Below, piece by piece: positions 30,279-40,259 of a stretch of 64,000 bases of DNA (position 1 is the first letter of the stretch; each line of letters starts with the position of its first letter). Where the stretch lies: NCBI RefSeq assembly GCF_001640025.1, contig NC_031674.1, positions 4,402,001 to 4,466,000 on the forward strand. Reading direction: 5' to 3'. The notes beneath the pieces are model-generated. The model was not told the DNA's origin, did not search any database, and worked only from the letters and a program-made list of their open reading frames with translations. The stretch is from Sugiyamaella lignohabitans (Eukaryota > Ascomycota > Dipodascomycetes > Dipodascales > Trichomonascaceae). A program made the translations under genes and the position numbers.

Positions 30279-32636
30279 TTAATCGTTGAAATAACAACGG
30301 TCGAAATTGTAACTGGCGGTATCAGTACTAAGGTGGTTGCCCCACCAAGAGGGGAAGTTGTGACCAGCACCACTGGCACCAGCAACAGCGAAGGAAAGAA
30401 TGAAAACCATAACTTGAGCACCACCAGTCAAACCAGCAGCAAGAATATAGTTGTACTTCTTGAACAAGTTGGGGTGGTAGACTCTCAAGTACCATTGACT
30501 TCCGAAAGCAACAATGAAATAAGAAGTAATGGATGAGTTAACACCAACACAGAGCCATCCGATGTACCAAACCAAAATAGGAACATTAATATTTCTCAAA
30601 CCAAGCTTGGGGAATAGTTTGTCGCCAAAGTAGAAGGGCAATGGGAGAGCAAATCCAAGAGCCAAAGAAAAGTTTACCCACTCGTAACGTGAACCAGCAC
30701 TATACATGTGCTTGGCAAGGGCACCCCAGGTAATACCTTGAGTGTTGTATTGTTGAACATTTTGACCGGACCAGATAGCAGTACCTTCAATAGATCTCAA
30801 AATGTCAGCTTGGTTGTCAACAATATTTTCCATCATGATGTAGTTGAAAATCGAGCCAATAATACTACCCAAAATTTGAGCAGCAAAAGTAGATCTAGGC
30901 GAGAGCTTGACGTATTGACCTTGCTTCAAATCTTGCAACATGGCGAATGCCTGTTGAACAGAGTTATAACCGTAGAGGGTGAAGTACATGTTAGCGACTG
31001 GGTTACCAGGATGAATGTATCCACCAATCATCTGAATGACAGTTTGCATTTGAGTACCACCGAAACCAAACATACCAACAAGACCACCGAGGGTAGTAGT
31101 GAAGACTATAGCAAGAATGATAGCGACAAAGAGACCCCACCATGGAAGACCAGAGTCGGCCTTATACATACAAATCAAGGCGACCATAATTGACAACCAC
31201 ATAACGGCCATGTACCACCATCCAGGGACCTCCTTATACTTCAACATAGCTCTGAAATGAGGATCGTCCATGAATGGCGAAACGTTACCGTCAGCATCCA
31301 ATCTACCATCAACTTCTCTTTGTTGCCAAAACTTCCAGTGGTATTGAGAGAAGTTGACATAGCTCTTCCAAGTCTTGGGGTTAAGGAAACCAAGAGTAGA
31401 ACGCAGAAGATCCCAGTGGTAAAGATACATGTGGGTGAAGGTAGCAGCAATTGATAAGTTGGTACCAATCAAGTAGACAGTATAAGTTGGTGTGAGGAAA
31501 GGAACACCAATCTCCATCAAAGCAGTTTCATTTAATCTGTTGTCAGCATTGAGGATAAGAGTTTGGTTAAAGATGGAATAGTTGCCAGGCATCGAGTCAT
31601 TGTTAAAGAGCAATTGAGAAAGGAATGGGAACTTCTTAGCCTCCCAAAGGTTGCCATAGTAAACACCCAAGAAAATAGCAATACAAAGGAAGTAACCAAA
31701 CAAGTTGTTGATAGTTGTCACGATAGGAATAGCCATAGGGTTAGCGGTACTGGCGATGTAGTTCCAGTCAAGACAGATAGAAAGGAAACCAAGACCCTCG
31801 TTACCGTTAGTACCACCAAAGATGTTGGAGACAACAGAGCTGTTAGGAGCAGCCAAGCATGGAATAGAAAATCCAATCAACAGCTCAAACATCCACTCAG
31901 GAACAATCTCCCACAGGAAGATAACAAGGAAGGCAATACCGAAAATCTTAAGTCTGGGCAAGTTGTTGGCTCTGTCCAAATGCAAAGCTTGCAAAGTAGA
32001 AACTTGAGGCAAAACATTAGGGTAGAACATGGAAGTGGGATATACAAGAGTCTTTCTAAGCATACCGACAATACCATAACCAAGAATTTGAGATGAGAAA
32101 ATCAAGAAAATGGCAAGTGGCTTACTAACTGGGTGGTACCAAAGCTTTTGTACAGCCAGAACTTCAGTAGCTAAAGCCGAACTGGAGGCAGTTCCACACA
32201 TGATGATAATGGCAACATGTTCTTTGATGTTGAAGGGAAAGGGGTTCAAAATTCTGAAAACAGGGTTCAAAAATTTAAGTGCACCAATTTCAGTGTGACG
32301 AGGAATAAAAATGGAAAATGCTTCACCTAAAATAAATGACAGCATAAGTAAGAAAATACCGTTGACCAAGATGGTCTGAGGCTTGAAATAGTAAATTTCA
32401 GCCAATACGGAACCAAAAATAGACAAACCAACACCAATAAAAAAGGTTCTAAAGGTCCAGGCAGTCTGCTCAGGATTGTCCTCAGAACTAATGACAGAGA
32501 CTACAATCTCTTCATTGGTAAGAGCGTGAGGAGTATTTGTGGCCTCATAGTCAACGAGTTCACCGTCGACCTCCTTGCTGAAGGTAGGAACAACCTTCTC
32601 CGTACTAGAGGGAGTAAGGGTCTTTTCTACAGACAT
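30279..32636 (-). CDS. Oligopeptide transporter, OPT family
   Basis: Single exon, 785 aa. After a hydrophilic N-terminus (about 1-60) come 12 or more hydrophobic segments typical of OPT proteins. Family landmarks include NPFPFNIKEHV (NPG-like region after the first helices), the segment around LSICLDWNYIASTANPMAIP, the GGYIHPGNPVANMYFTLYGYN block, and a C-terminal FPSWWGNHL. The PT-clade fungal transporters import tetra-/pentapeptides or glutathione at the plasma membrane by proton symport. Substrate within the family cannot be assigned from sequence. It lies next to a long upstream region rich in palindromes, consistent with regulated, nutrient-responsive expression. Confidence 0.92.
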   Translation of the reverse strand: MSVEKTLTPSSTEKVVPTFSKEVDGELVDYEATNTPHALTNEEIVVSVISSEDNPEQTAWTFRTFFIGVGLSIFGSVLAEIYYFKPQTILVNGIFLLMLSFILGEAFSIFIPRHTEIGALKFLNPVFRILNPFPFNIKEHVAIIIMCGTASSSALATEVLAVQKLWYHPVSKPLAIFLIFSSQILGYGIVGMLRKTLVYPTSMFYPNVLPQVSTLQALHLDRANNLPRLKIFGIAFLVIFLWEIVPEWMFELLIGFSIPCLAAPNSSVVSNIFGGTNGNEGLGFLSICLDWNYIASTANPMAIPIVTTINNLFGYFLCIAIFLGVYYGNLWEAKKFPFLSQLLFNNDSMPGNYSIFNQTLILNADNRLNETALMEIGVPFLTPTYTVYLIGTNLSIAATFTHMYLYHWDLLRSTLGFLNPKTWKSYVNFSQYHWKFWQQREVDGRLDADGNVSPFMDDPHFRAMLKYKEVPGWWYMAVMWLSIMVALICMYKADSGLPWWGLFVAIILAIVFTTTLGGLVGMFGFGGTQMQTVIQMIGGYIHPGNPVANMYFTLYGYNSVQQAFAMLQDLKQGQYVKLSPRSTFAAQILGSIIGSIFNYIMMENIVDNQADILRSIEGTAIWSGQNVQQYNTQGITWGALAKHMYSAGSRYEWVNFSLALGFALPLPFYFGDKLFPKLGLRNINVPILVWYIGWLCVGVNSSITSYFIVAFGSQWYLRVYHPNLFKKYNYILAAGLTGGAQVMVFILSFAVAGASGAGHNFPSWWGNHLSTDTASYNFDRCYFND

Positions 32637-32931
32637 CTTGATTGTGTAGTATATTTCTGAAGAAATTCCAGGACAAAATCAAACCAGAGATATGGCTTTA
32701 TATAAACGAATTTTGGAAATGACTAAACGAGGGGAGGACACGGCACTGATCCCCGCTTGATTTGATTATCCCCATATTTTTATTGGCTGTCCAAATGTGA
32801 GATAAGTCGCTTCAACTATCAGACATCGGGGATATATGTGACTTTGCATTTACATTTTGCTTTTTCTTTGGTGCCCCTGCCAAGAGGCGTCGGTCGGATT
32901 CAGCATGCATATGCATATTAAAGCTGAGCAG

Positions 32932-32963
32932 CTAACCCCACTTTGGGTTAGTGGCCGCTAACC
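32932..32963. promoter_or_regulatory. Nested inverted repeats upstream of the OPT gene
   Basis: CTAACCC (32932-32938) pairs with GGGTTAG (32945-32951), and the overlapping GGTTAG (32946-32951) pairs with CTAACC (32958-32963). Two mutually exclusive hairpins or two dimer-binding sites therefore share an arm, about 300 bp before the OPT start codon. Regulatory meaning is inferred. Confidence 0.4.
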
Positions 32964-34001
32964 ACTAGCAGCGACGGTTGTGTCAACTAATGTTGCTAGT
33001 TCTTAGTAAGTCAGGTTATGTATAATTGTTATACTATTAAAAAGAGATATCGTTATCGTGTATACTTTTAATTTCAAGTAACGGGCACTGCCGACATTAT
33101 GCCGCCCGTTCCTTCGCAGGATAAATCCTATGCACGGCATCAATGCATGCACATTAATCAAGGAAAGATGGCAGTTGGTCAATTTCATTACCGTGCTTAG
33201 CTTTCCATCGATGGGACATCTCATCTCTTCTGATGAGTGTAGCGCACATATTATGGAACACACACTGAAAATGGAATTTTTTTCACCGGCTTTCGTAACA
33301 AAATACTGGAAGCAAAAATCTCGGTCTCCGCAGGTAATATAGCCAAGAAAACAAAGGTAATAACGCAAACGGCAGAAAAACTGAGGGACCACCAGGGCAC
33401 TTGCCGGGATGCATTCTTAGTCCGGTATCCCGCAAATCCATATAGCCTAAGTGGGGATGGTTGAGGTATATTTGAACTTGAGCGCAAAGATGTGCTTGAC
33501 ACATCTCAGAAAAAGCAAATCCAAAGCCTTGCTCACAAACGGCGAAGACCACTAATCCGTTAACGGCTTAATCGGCAAGCTGATCTGTAACATCAACGTT
33601 AATAAAAGAATGGAGCCGTCTCGTAAAATGGTGAGGGGCGGTTAACTCGACGGAAATTCAGCGATGAAATCGCAACCCAAAGTGGGGTGGGGATATTTAC
33701 TCGATGTCACTGTCAACGAGAAACGGGCGCATGAGCGCCGTTGCTGACGCTGTCACTGATGACTATTAATTAAATAGTAACACCTGTGACGGGTGTTTCT
33801 TGATGCCGCGTGGATTAATGCCTATACCGGCAATGCAATGTGCTTTTTCAAACTTGACGCTGAAGTGGTTGCAGGGGTTGCAGTGGGTGGATGGTTTCAC
33901 GGTGGGGCAGGATAAGCAGGGTATGGCCGTAGAATGGGTCAGCAGATTCCGGTTAACTCAATGCGCCCGGAGTTAGTTCCGCTTCTTGGGCCTTGAAAGT
34001 G

Positions 34002-34058
34002 TCCTCGGCTATGTGTGGGGATGAGAGAGTCTTCGGCTATGTGTGAGGATGAGAGAGT
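34002..34058 (+). repeat. Two-copy tandem repeat, 28-bp unit
   Basis: The unit CTTCGGCTATGTGTGRGGAT plus GAGAGAGT occurs twice in a row with two or three differences, and a third partial start (CTTCCGCT) follows. It lies in the gene-poor region. No coding role is apparent. Confidence 0.75.
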
Positions 34059-34492
34059 CTTCCGCTGGCAGAGAGTAACCATTTATTTAAGTGCCAAATT
34101 AGACACAAAGAAAACAATATAGCTATTTCTCGATTTTTTGCCTTACTCAAAGCTATACCTCAGATGAAGGTATTTCTTGAAATATAAAAGCACAGTTTGA
34201 TAAATTGTGAGAAAACGAGCTCTTAGGGCGTGCCTTACTTGATATACTTGTGAGTAAGTCGCTGAAATTCTCATTCGAATCGCTTTGTTGAGCTGAGCAG
34301 CCAAAGATAATATTTTTTGATTTGAACGGTGCTATCTCAGGTCTACATTGATATATATATGCATTCGCGTTGTTTCCTCGTCCTTGACGTCTCTTCGATG
34401 AATGGCTGCAACTCGTTGTATATAAATCAGTGCTCTACAGGAGGACGTTGATGAAATAGACTTAGGACTCGCGGTAGCTATCTGTCAATACC

Positions 34493-34645
34493 ATGAACGT
34501 CTCACTTTTCAGTGGGTTACGCTATAATTCCTGCTCGGCTTTCAGCAAAAGCGGCTATTTGATTCCGAATATAAAACGCCATGTATCGACAGGGGGATGC
34601 AGATATATCAGACTATACATTTGTAAGCATCACTATGTTCTATGA
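34493..34645 (+). CDS. Possible small ORF or first exon with presequence-like N-terminus
   Basis: A 50-codon frame begins 75 bp after a TATATAAAT box. Its first 30 residues are basic, Ser-rich and free of acidic residues (MNVSLFSGLRYN...IKRHVSTGG), as in a mitochondrial presequence. A GTAAGC donor-like site at 34623 would truncate it after about 43 codons. I could not find a convincing following exon, so it may be a short peptide, the first exon of an unseen gene, or chance. Confidence 0.2.
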   Translation: MNVSLFSGLRYNSCSAFSKSGYLIPNIKRHVSTGGCRYIRLYICKHHYVL

Positions 34646-35223
34646 TCAAGCTAATTAGAAAGTTAGAAAGTTAGTTACAAAATGTAAGACTTGCTTAATA
34701 GCGGTCCGGCGGCTAAAATAGATCTCTCTATTTGTTGACATGTGTTGAAATGCTAAATATTTGCTAAATAGATGCTTAAAACCCCACACCAATTTCAGAT
34801 TAGCATTCGCTTAGCTTTGTAGATCTTAGGGGGCTACGGCATGCAACTTTAAAAGATGCTAATCTTATCTAGCCAAGAAAAATGGTCTGACATCCTTCGC
34901 AGCCGCACCTCGTGTTGGTCTCTCAACAATCGTATTGCTCGCTTAAACCCCTTGCCCAGATGTGGATTTTCAGTGGTAATCGTATATACGCGCTCTGCCG
35001 TTTCGCGATCAGAGGTTAGTGCGGCAGTGTCCGGAATCAGGAGAGAATATTATTCAGGGATCTGTTCTGTAAACACGTAGTGAAAGGTCCAGACTATAGC
35101 TGTCAGATCACTGGTATTTTGTCGGAACTTCAGAGCCAGAAAGATTTTTTATTTCATTTTTATTTGTTGATAGAGCGAGTTATCTCTCGTGCCCTGAAAT
35201 TTCATCTGCGAAATACTCCTAGA

Positions 35224-36108
35224 ATGACTTCGGTTTTGAACAACGCAGTGACCGCAGGGTCGACTTTCAGCGAAACTCTGGCTAATGTCACTGGCTACGC
35301 TCCAGATTTGAATATTGTTGAGAAGCTGTGGGCTTCATACTATGTTTATATGGCCAATGATATTCTGGCTACCGGGTTGATGTTATTCATAGTTCATGAA
35401 GTGCTATACTTCGGTAGAAGTTTGCCTTGGATCATCATCGACTGTATTCCTTATTTCCGTAAATACAAGATCCAGGATACCAAGGAGCCTGATTTTAAGG
35501 AACAGTGGGCCTGTATGAAGTCTGTTCTTCTCTCTCATTTCATGGTTGAAGCGTTACCAATCTGGGGTTTCCATCCTATCTGTGATTATTTGGGTATTCA
35601 AATCGACGTTCCCTTTCCTGATCTCAAGACCATGGCCCTACATATCGCCGTCTTCTTTGTATTCGAGGATGCTTGGCACTATTGGATGCATAGAGGTTTG
35701 CACTACGGACCTTTTTACAAGTATATTCATAAACAGCACCACAGATATGCCGCTCCATTCGGTATGGCTGCTGAGTATGCTCATCCTATCGAGGTAGCTC
35801 TTTTAGGTGTGGGAACTGTGGGCATTCCTATTTTCTGGGTTATTGCCACAAAGAATTTACACATGTTTACCGTATATGTATGGGTCACCCTTCGACTCTT
35901 CCAAGCTATTGATGCCCACTCGGGATATGAATTCCCATGGTCTCTACATCATTTCCTCCCTTTTTGGGCTGGTGCTGACCATCACGATGACCACCATAGA
36001 TATTTCTTGGGCAACTATGCATCTTCTTTCAGGTGGTGGGATGCTCTTCTTAGCACCCATCCTAAGACCCAACGCCCAAAGTCGGGACAAAAGGAAAAGG
36101 CTAACTAA
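35224..36108 (+). CDS. ERG25: C-4 methylsterol monooxygenase Erg25
   Basis: Single exon, 294 aa, start at the ATG giving [12 protein letters not shown]; the frame stays open upstream but has no earlier ATG that fits the family. The three histidine boxes of the fatty-acid-hydroxylase superfamily are present: HRGLH, HKQHH and DHHDDHH. They bind the di-iron centre. Hydrophobic segments at about 40-60, 100-120 and 185-225 place it in the ER membrane. Erg25 oxidises the C-4 methyl groups of 4,4-dimethylzymosterol in ergosterol synthesis, together with Erg26 and Erg27. Yeast Erg25 is 309 aa. The start at 36 codons into the frame leaves a normal-length N-terminus. Confidence 0.95.
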   Translation: MTSVLNNAVTAGSTFSETLANVTGYAPDLNIVEKLWASYYVYMANDILATGLMLFIVHEVLYFGRSLPWIIIDCIPYFRKYKIQDTKEPDFKEQWACMKSVLLSHFMVEALPIWGFHPICDYLGIQIDVPFPDLKTMALHIAVFFVFEDAWHYWMHRGLHYGPFYKYIHKQHHRYAAPFGMAAEYAHPIEVALLGVGTVGIPIFWVIATKNLHMFTVYVWVTLRLFQAIDAHSGYEFPWSLHHFLPFWAGADHHDDHHRYFLGNYASSFRWWDALLSTHPKTQRPKSGQKEKAN

Positions 36109-36226
36109 TCAAAAAATGTACTAAAACACTGTAATAATAGACTCATAAGTGATAGATTTGTAATTATAATTATAAAAAAGGGCGTTTCATTACATTTGTT
36201 CAACTTGGTATTTTCTTTAGTCGCAT

Positions 36227-37987
36227 TTATTTCGAGATCGAGTAATCTACGTTCAAGAGTTGTTTAACACAGCCATCCGTTCCTAGACGGGCAATAAGAT
36301 TTTCTTCTACCCATTCTGTACCACTTGGAAGAGAGTTTCCTTTGAGCAAAAGCTGGCCCATTCTATTGGAAGCGTGATAGTTCCTGAAATCACGCAGCTT
36401 GATCTCAAGACAAGGAAGGGGTGGTCCGAAGTGGATCCAACGTAAGGCATTACTGGTACGGTAGTCATAAATGGCGGTTTGGGCGATTGGACTTAGTGAA
36501 AGAGGAGTGTTAAGAGAGTGTATTAAATATGCCCCAGAAAGTGCACGTATCGTATTTGTGTCTTCAGTTGACAAGCTCTGCCCCTGTGTGTATGCTCCTG
36601 AGTGTATTAATCTTAGCGATTTGAGTTCGGCAAGTATAGATTTATCGGGGAGCCTTCCCTTCGATAGTTCAGTTTGGGCCCTATAAAATCGAAGTGAGTT
36701 GAATATGCTTAAATCATCAGCGAGCCCGACTAATGTGCGAGTGACTGAATCTTCTGTAATCATCACGGTGGGTCCAATATCTGATAAAAGTTTCAAAGGA
36801 TGATATACAATATTTGAAGAATCGACAAAAATCAACCTTGACCCAGAAACTAATGCACAAAGTTGGAGGACGAAACTATATCCATTAAATTGCGAATTAA
36901 ACGTTAAGATACTGTCCTTCGTAGACCATTGATGAGACGCCGGGATGGCTTTTATCTGCGCCGCGATAGATGAAACGATCGCCTTGTCGGTGAAACATGC
37001 CAGCTGCTTGTTTGGCCTATGTGCAATTTCACTTTGGTTTAAAGTACTTTGAATATTGTCATAGGGCAAGTTATCTATGTTGGAACTGTTAACAGGTAGC
37101 TCTTTTGAAAGATAGGCAACTTTGACTGGAATTTCTGGAGTGTGGGTCAACTCCTGAATGATTTTTGACTCCGTGGATTTAGCCTTGGAAACTAGATCTG
37201 GCCAGGTTATGTAATTTTCAGCTACATGTGCTGGAAGAAGCTCTTTTGTTTTGATATCAAAGTATCTAGCATTAACCGAGACTATGCCTTCTAAATGCAA
37301 AAACCTCTCAAACTCCAATTTATTGAGAATAGAGCCCGAACTCACAAGAATGTCCGGATCAGCTAATTCTATCAGTTCGTTTAATCCTGTTTCATCTGTG
37401 TTCTGAAATTCATGTAGGAAAACTGCAGAAAACCCATATAAAGTAGCGGCAAAGAAGCAGATCAAAGATTCTAAGCTGCTACCAAGTGCTATAACTACAT
37501 GTGGATCAACTTTTCCTGTACTCTTCGTGCGCCTTTTTGTCCAGCTGGCAAACTTTTGACCAATTGCATGTACCAGAAGTTCCAATTCTTCATTTGATAA
37601 AGGTACTTGAACGAAATTTCCAACAATACCACCACCATCAGATACTGCAGTTGCCAAAGGAATGGTATTCTTTAATGTCAATCGCCAAATATCCAATACA
37701 TTGCCATCACGGGTACTATAACTGTTTTGAGCATTATCAGCAATTGACAAGCCAGATATTAATTGTCTTCCATGGGGAGTAACTTTCGATCTATAAATCG
37801 CAGTTTCAGCAGGTAGTCTGATTGTCGCTACAGAGCTTTGCTCATGCAGAAAGAATTCGTTAATATCTGGGTACGAAGGATATAGATATGAATATGCCGC
37901 TAAACCGGCGAGCACAAGAGCAAGAAATACCACCACCGTCTCGGAATTGAAAAAATATTCGAATGAATATTTTGACGTTTCTGGCAT
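36227..37987 (-). CDS. Membrane-anchored, degenerate adenylate-forming (acyl-CoA-synthetase-like) protein
   Basis: Single exon, 586 aa, start at the ATG (37987) giving MPETSKYSFEYFF. A transmembrane helix follows at about 16-38 (VVVFLALVLAGLAAYSYLYP). The body has the gross layout of ANL enzymes: an N-terminal segment with VIALGSSLESLICFFAATLYG and DPDILVSSGS, and a central segment LTFNSQFNGYSFVLQLCALVSGSRLIFVD like the family's hydrophobic-binding region. The adenylate-binding Ser/Thr/Gly P-loop is not recognisable (ACFTDKAIVSS stands in its place), and the C-terminal catalytic lysine domain appears shortened. It is likely a pseudoenzyme. Yeast counterparts are not known to me by name. It is convergent with ERG25. 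Confidence 0.5.
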   Translation of the reverse strand: MPETSKYSFEYFFNSETVVVFLALVLAGLAAYSYLYPSYPDINEFFLHEQSSVATIRLPAETAIYRSKVTPHGRQLISGLSIADNAQNSYSTRDGNVLDIWRLTLKNTIPLATAVSDGGGIVGNFVQVPLSNEELELLVHAIGQKFASWTKRRTKSTGKVDPHVVIALGSSLESLICFFAATLYGFSAVFLHEFQNTDETGLNELIELADPDILVSSGSILNKLEFERFLHLEGIVSVNARYFDIKTKELLPAHVAENYITWPDLVSKAKSTESKIIQELTHTPEIPVKVAYLSKELPVNSSNIDNLPYDNIQSTLNQSEIAHRPNKQLACFTDKAIVSSIAAQIKAIPASHQWSTKDSILTFNSQFNGYSFVLQLCALVSGSRLIFVDSSNIVYHPLKLLSDIGPTVMITEDSVTRTLVGLADDLSIFNSLRFYRAQTELSKGRLPDKSILAELKSLRLIHSGAYTQGQSLSTEDTNTIRALSGAYLIHSLNTPLSLSPIAQTAIYDYRTSNALRWIHFGPPLPCLEIKLRDFRNYHASNRMGQLLLKGNSLPSGTEWVEENLIARLGTDGCVKQLLNVDYSISK

Positions 37988-38247
37988 TATGTCACAATGT
38001 ATAGTGAGGTATGTTCTTGACCAGGCTAAACTATGTAAAGTCAAAATGCATCCGGTAAGGTGATGTTTGATCCTGATTGATGCATTGATGCATGATGTGA
38101 CAAAACCTTACTATTACCCCTCAACAAGTATATCAGTATATTTCAAATAATAAGGACCACTATATTACTTGACCTATATTAGATTAGCTGTCTTTGCAAC
38201 AATCATTTATAGGACGGACGGACGAATCGTTGGTGAAAATATTTGGA

Positions 38248-38255
38248 TCACGTGA
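38248..38255. promoter_or_regulatory. TCACGTGA palindrome in divergent promoter
   Basis: Perfect copy of the octamer also found at 6029 and 60892. It lies 74 bp before the CDC23 start codon, in the 340-bp spacer shared with the adenylate-forming gene. Probably a bHLH (Cbf1-type) site. Confidence 0.45.
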
Positions 38256-38328
38256 CCGTGGAGCATACGCGATTCAATATTGATATTATCTATCTTAGTA
38301 TGTTAAGCATGCTAACATTTGCGAATCA

Positions 38329-40047
38329 ATGAATTCAGTAAGCAACGATGATGCTCGACAATTGCGGGCAGAATTACTGGCTGCGTCGCGAAAGCTAACT
38401 AACAGAGGCTTGTATCAATCAGCCAAATGGTAAGTTGGAACCAACAATCAAATACCATCCCTCTGTAGAACTAACATAATGCCCAGGTGTGCGGAGGCAG
38501 CAAATGGACTCGCTATCAAAAAATCAGATAGGAACAACAAAAACATAGTGCTTCCTATAGAACTAGAAATGGATGATTTATCGGATGATTTCATTCTCGC
38601 AAAGTCATACTTTGATTGTGGAGAGCATCTGAGGTGTGCACATACACTAGAGTCATGTCATGAACCCGAAGAAACCTTTCTAAAGTTGTATGCCAAGTAT
38701 ATCTCTGGGGAAAAGAAAAAGGAAGAAGAGCACCAAGGAATTCTTACGATTCAGGATCATGCCGGAGATTCCAGTAGAGGACGGATGGTAGAAACAAATT
38801 CTCAGCTTGACTCTATTCTGACTGAGTTAGAAGGGTCTGTTAATGGTTCTATCATGGATCCTTTCTTGTTGTATATTATGGCAATTGTCCATCGTGAACA
38901 AAAGAATAATAAACTTGCAATTGAGCGATTAATTGAATCGTTGAAAAGGTTTCCTTATAATTGGAGCGCTTGGGAAGAGCTGTTATGCTGCATTCCCACA
39001 ATTGATGAGCTATCAGATATAGCCCCACGATTACCGGCACACTTGATGACCAAAATCTTTCTTGTATATGCCCAGCAAGAACTTTTTCAACAAGATCCTC
39101 AAGTTGATGCTTTACTCGAGTCATTGCGCCTTATTTTTCCCAACTTTCTATTTCTCGCTGTCCAGGAAGCCCTATTCAACTATCACAGTCTCAACTACAA
39201 CGAGTCAGAGGAACAGTTTCAGGAAATATTAACAAAAGATCCGTATCGACTCGATGGTATGGATATATATTCCAACATCTTGTATGTCATGGAACGGGGG
39301 CCCAAATTAGCATTTCTTGCGCAATTGGCAAACAATACAGACAAGTTCCGTCCTGAAACCTGTTGTATCATGGGCAACTACTATAGTTTGAAGTCACAAC
39401 ATGAAAAAGCAGTTATTTATTATCAACGAGCACTACTTCTAGATCGAAATTGTCTTAGCGCTTGGACGTTGATGGGCCATGAATTCATAGAACTCAAAAA
39501 CACACACGCTGCGATTGAATCTTATCGACGAGCAGTTGATGCGAGCAATAAAGACTATAGAGCTTGGTATGGGCTAGGTCAGGCATACGAAGTTCTCGAC
39601 ATGCACTACTACTCTTTATATTATTATCAGCGCGCTGCAGCTCTCAAACCTATGGATGTCCGTATGTGGATAGCTCTTGGACATTGTTTTGATAAACTAG
39701 AGCGGTATGATGAAGCAATCAAAGCTTATAAAAGGGCTCTCCAAGTGTCTCATAGAGACCCCTCGTTCTTACTTAATATCGCAACTCTTTACGAACGGCT
39801 AAATGACGAAGAAAATGCTGAACAGTTTATGAGGCTTTGTGTTGCTGAAGAACGTAACGAAGGAATTATAGAGCCCATATGTCAAGCGCGAATATGGTTA
39901 GCAAAGCTGGAGATGCGGAGGAAAAACTGGTCTGCAGCCTATAGCTATGCTGAGGGTGTCACACAAGGCGAGGGTGGCGGTCTAACCGGGATTGATGAGG
40001 CGAGATCTATTATTCGCGAGTTGCGCAATGTAATACACACAGGGTAG
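38329..40047 (+). CDS. CDC23: Anaphase-promoting complex subunit Cdc23/Apc8
   Basis: Two exons, 38329-38429 and 38487-40047, with a 57-nt intron (GTAAGT, AACTAAC branch, CCCAG) splitting a Trp codon; 553 aa. An N-terminal Apc8-type helical segment (LRAELLAASRKLTNRGLYQSAKW) precedes tandem TPRs from about 250 to 500. Typical repeats are HEKAVIYYQRALLLDRN, WTLMGHEFIELKN and YDEAIKAYKRAL. Residues DPYRLDGMDIYSNILYVME match the Cdc23 family closely. It scaffolds the APC/C TPR arm that binds activators. S. cerevisiae Cdc23 is 626 aa, S. pombe Cut23 565. Confidence 0.93.
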
Positions 40048-40259
40048 CTATAGCATTCTCTAGATAAACTAGATCCCTTGGGAGTTTGACCGTCTATACG
40101 AGGCTAAATCTTATATCATTGACTCGACCCAAAGAATGGAGGTTCTAGATCGACGATATTAAAAATATACATGACAAATAGCGCTATTTCTGATAGCGTA
40201 ATTTAGTCACCAATTGTCAGAAGTTCTTTCCTCCAATATACCCCATATTGCTTCCTTAT

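Larger units (their letters stand above)
32637..35223. other. 2.6-kb gene-poor region between OPT and ERG25
   Basis: The longest stretch here without a called gene. It contains a perfect ATGCATATGCAT palindrome (32905-32916), nested CTAACCC/GGGTTAG and GGTTAG/CTAACC inverted repeats (32932-32963), several small hairpins at 33710-33800, a patch of distinct, more G-rich composition at 33600-34070, a 28-bp tandem duplication (34002-34058), a TATA-like TATATAAAT near 34418, and a small ORF at 34493-34645. Divergent promoters for OPT and ERG25 must lie at its ends. Confidence 0.5.

Noticed and set aside
33003..33552. Several minus-strand frames of 83-129 codons in the OPT/ERG25 gap
   Set aside because: They are mutually overlapping, hydrophobic by composition only and match no family I recognise.
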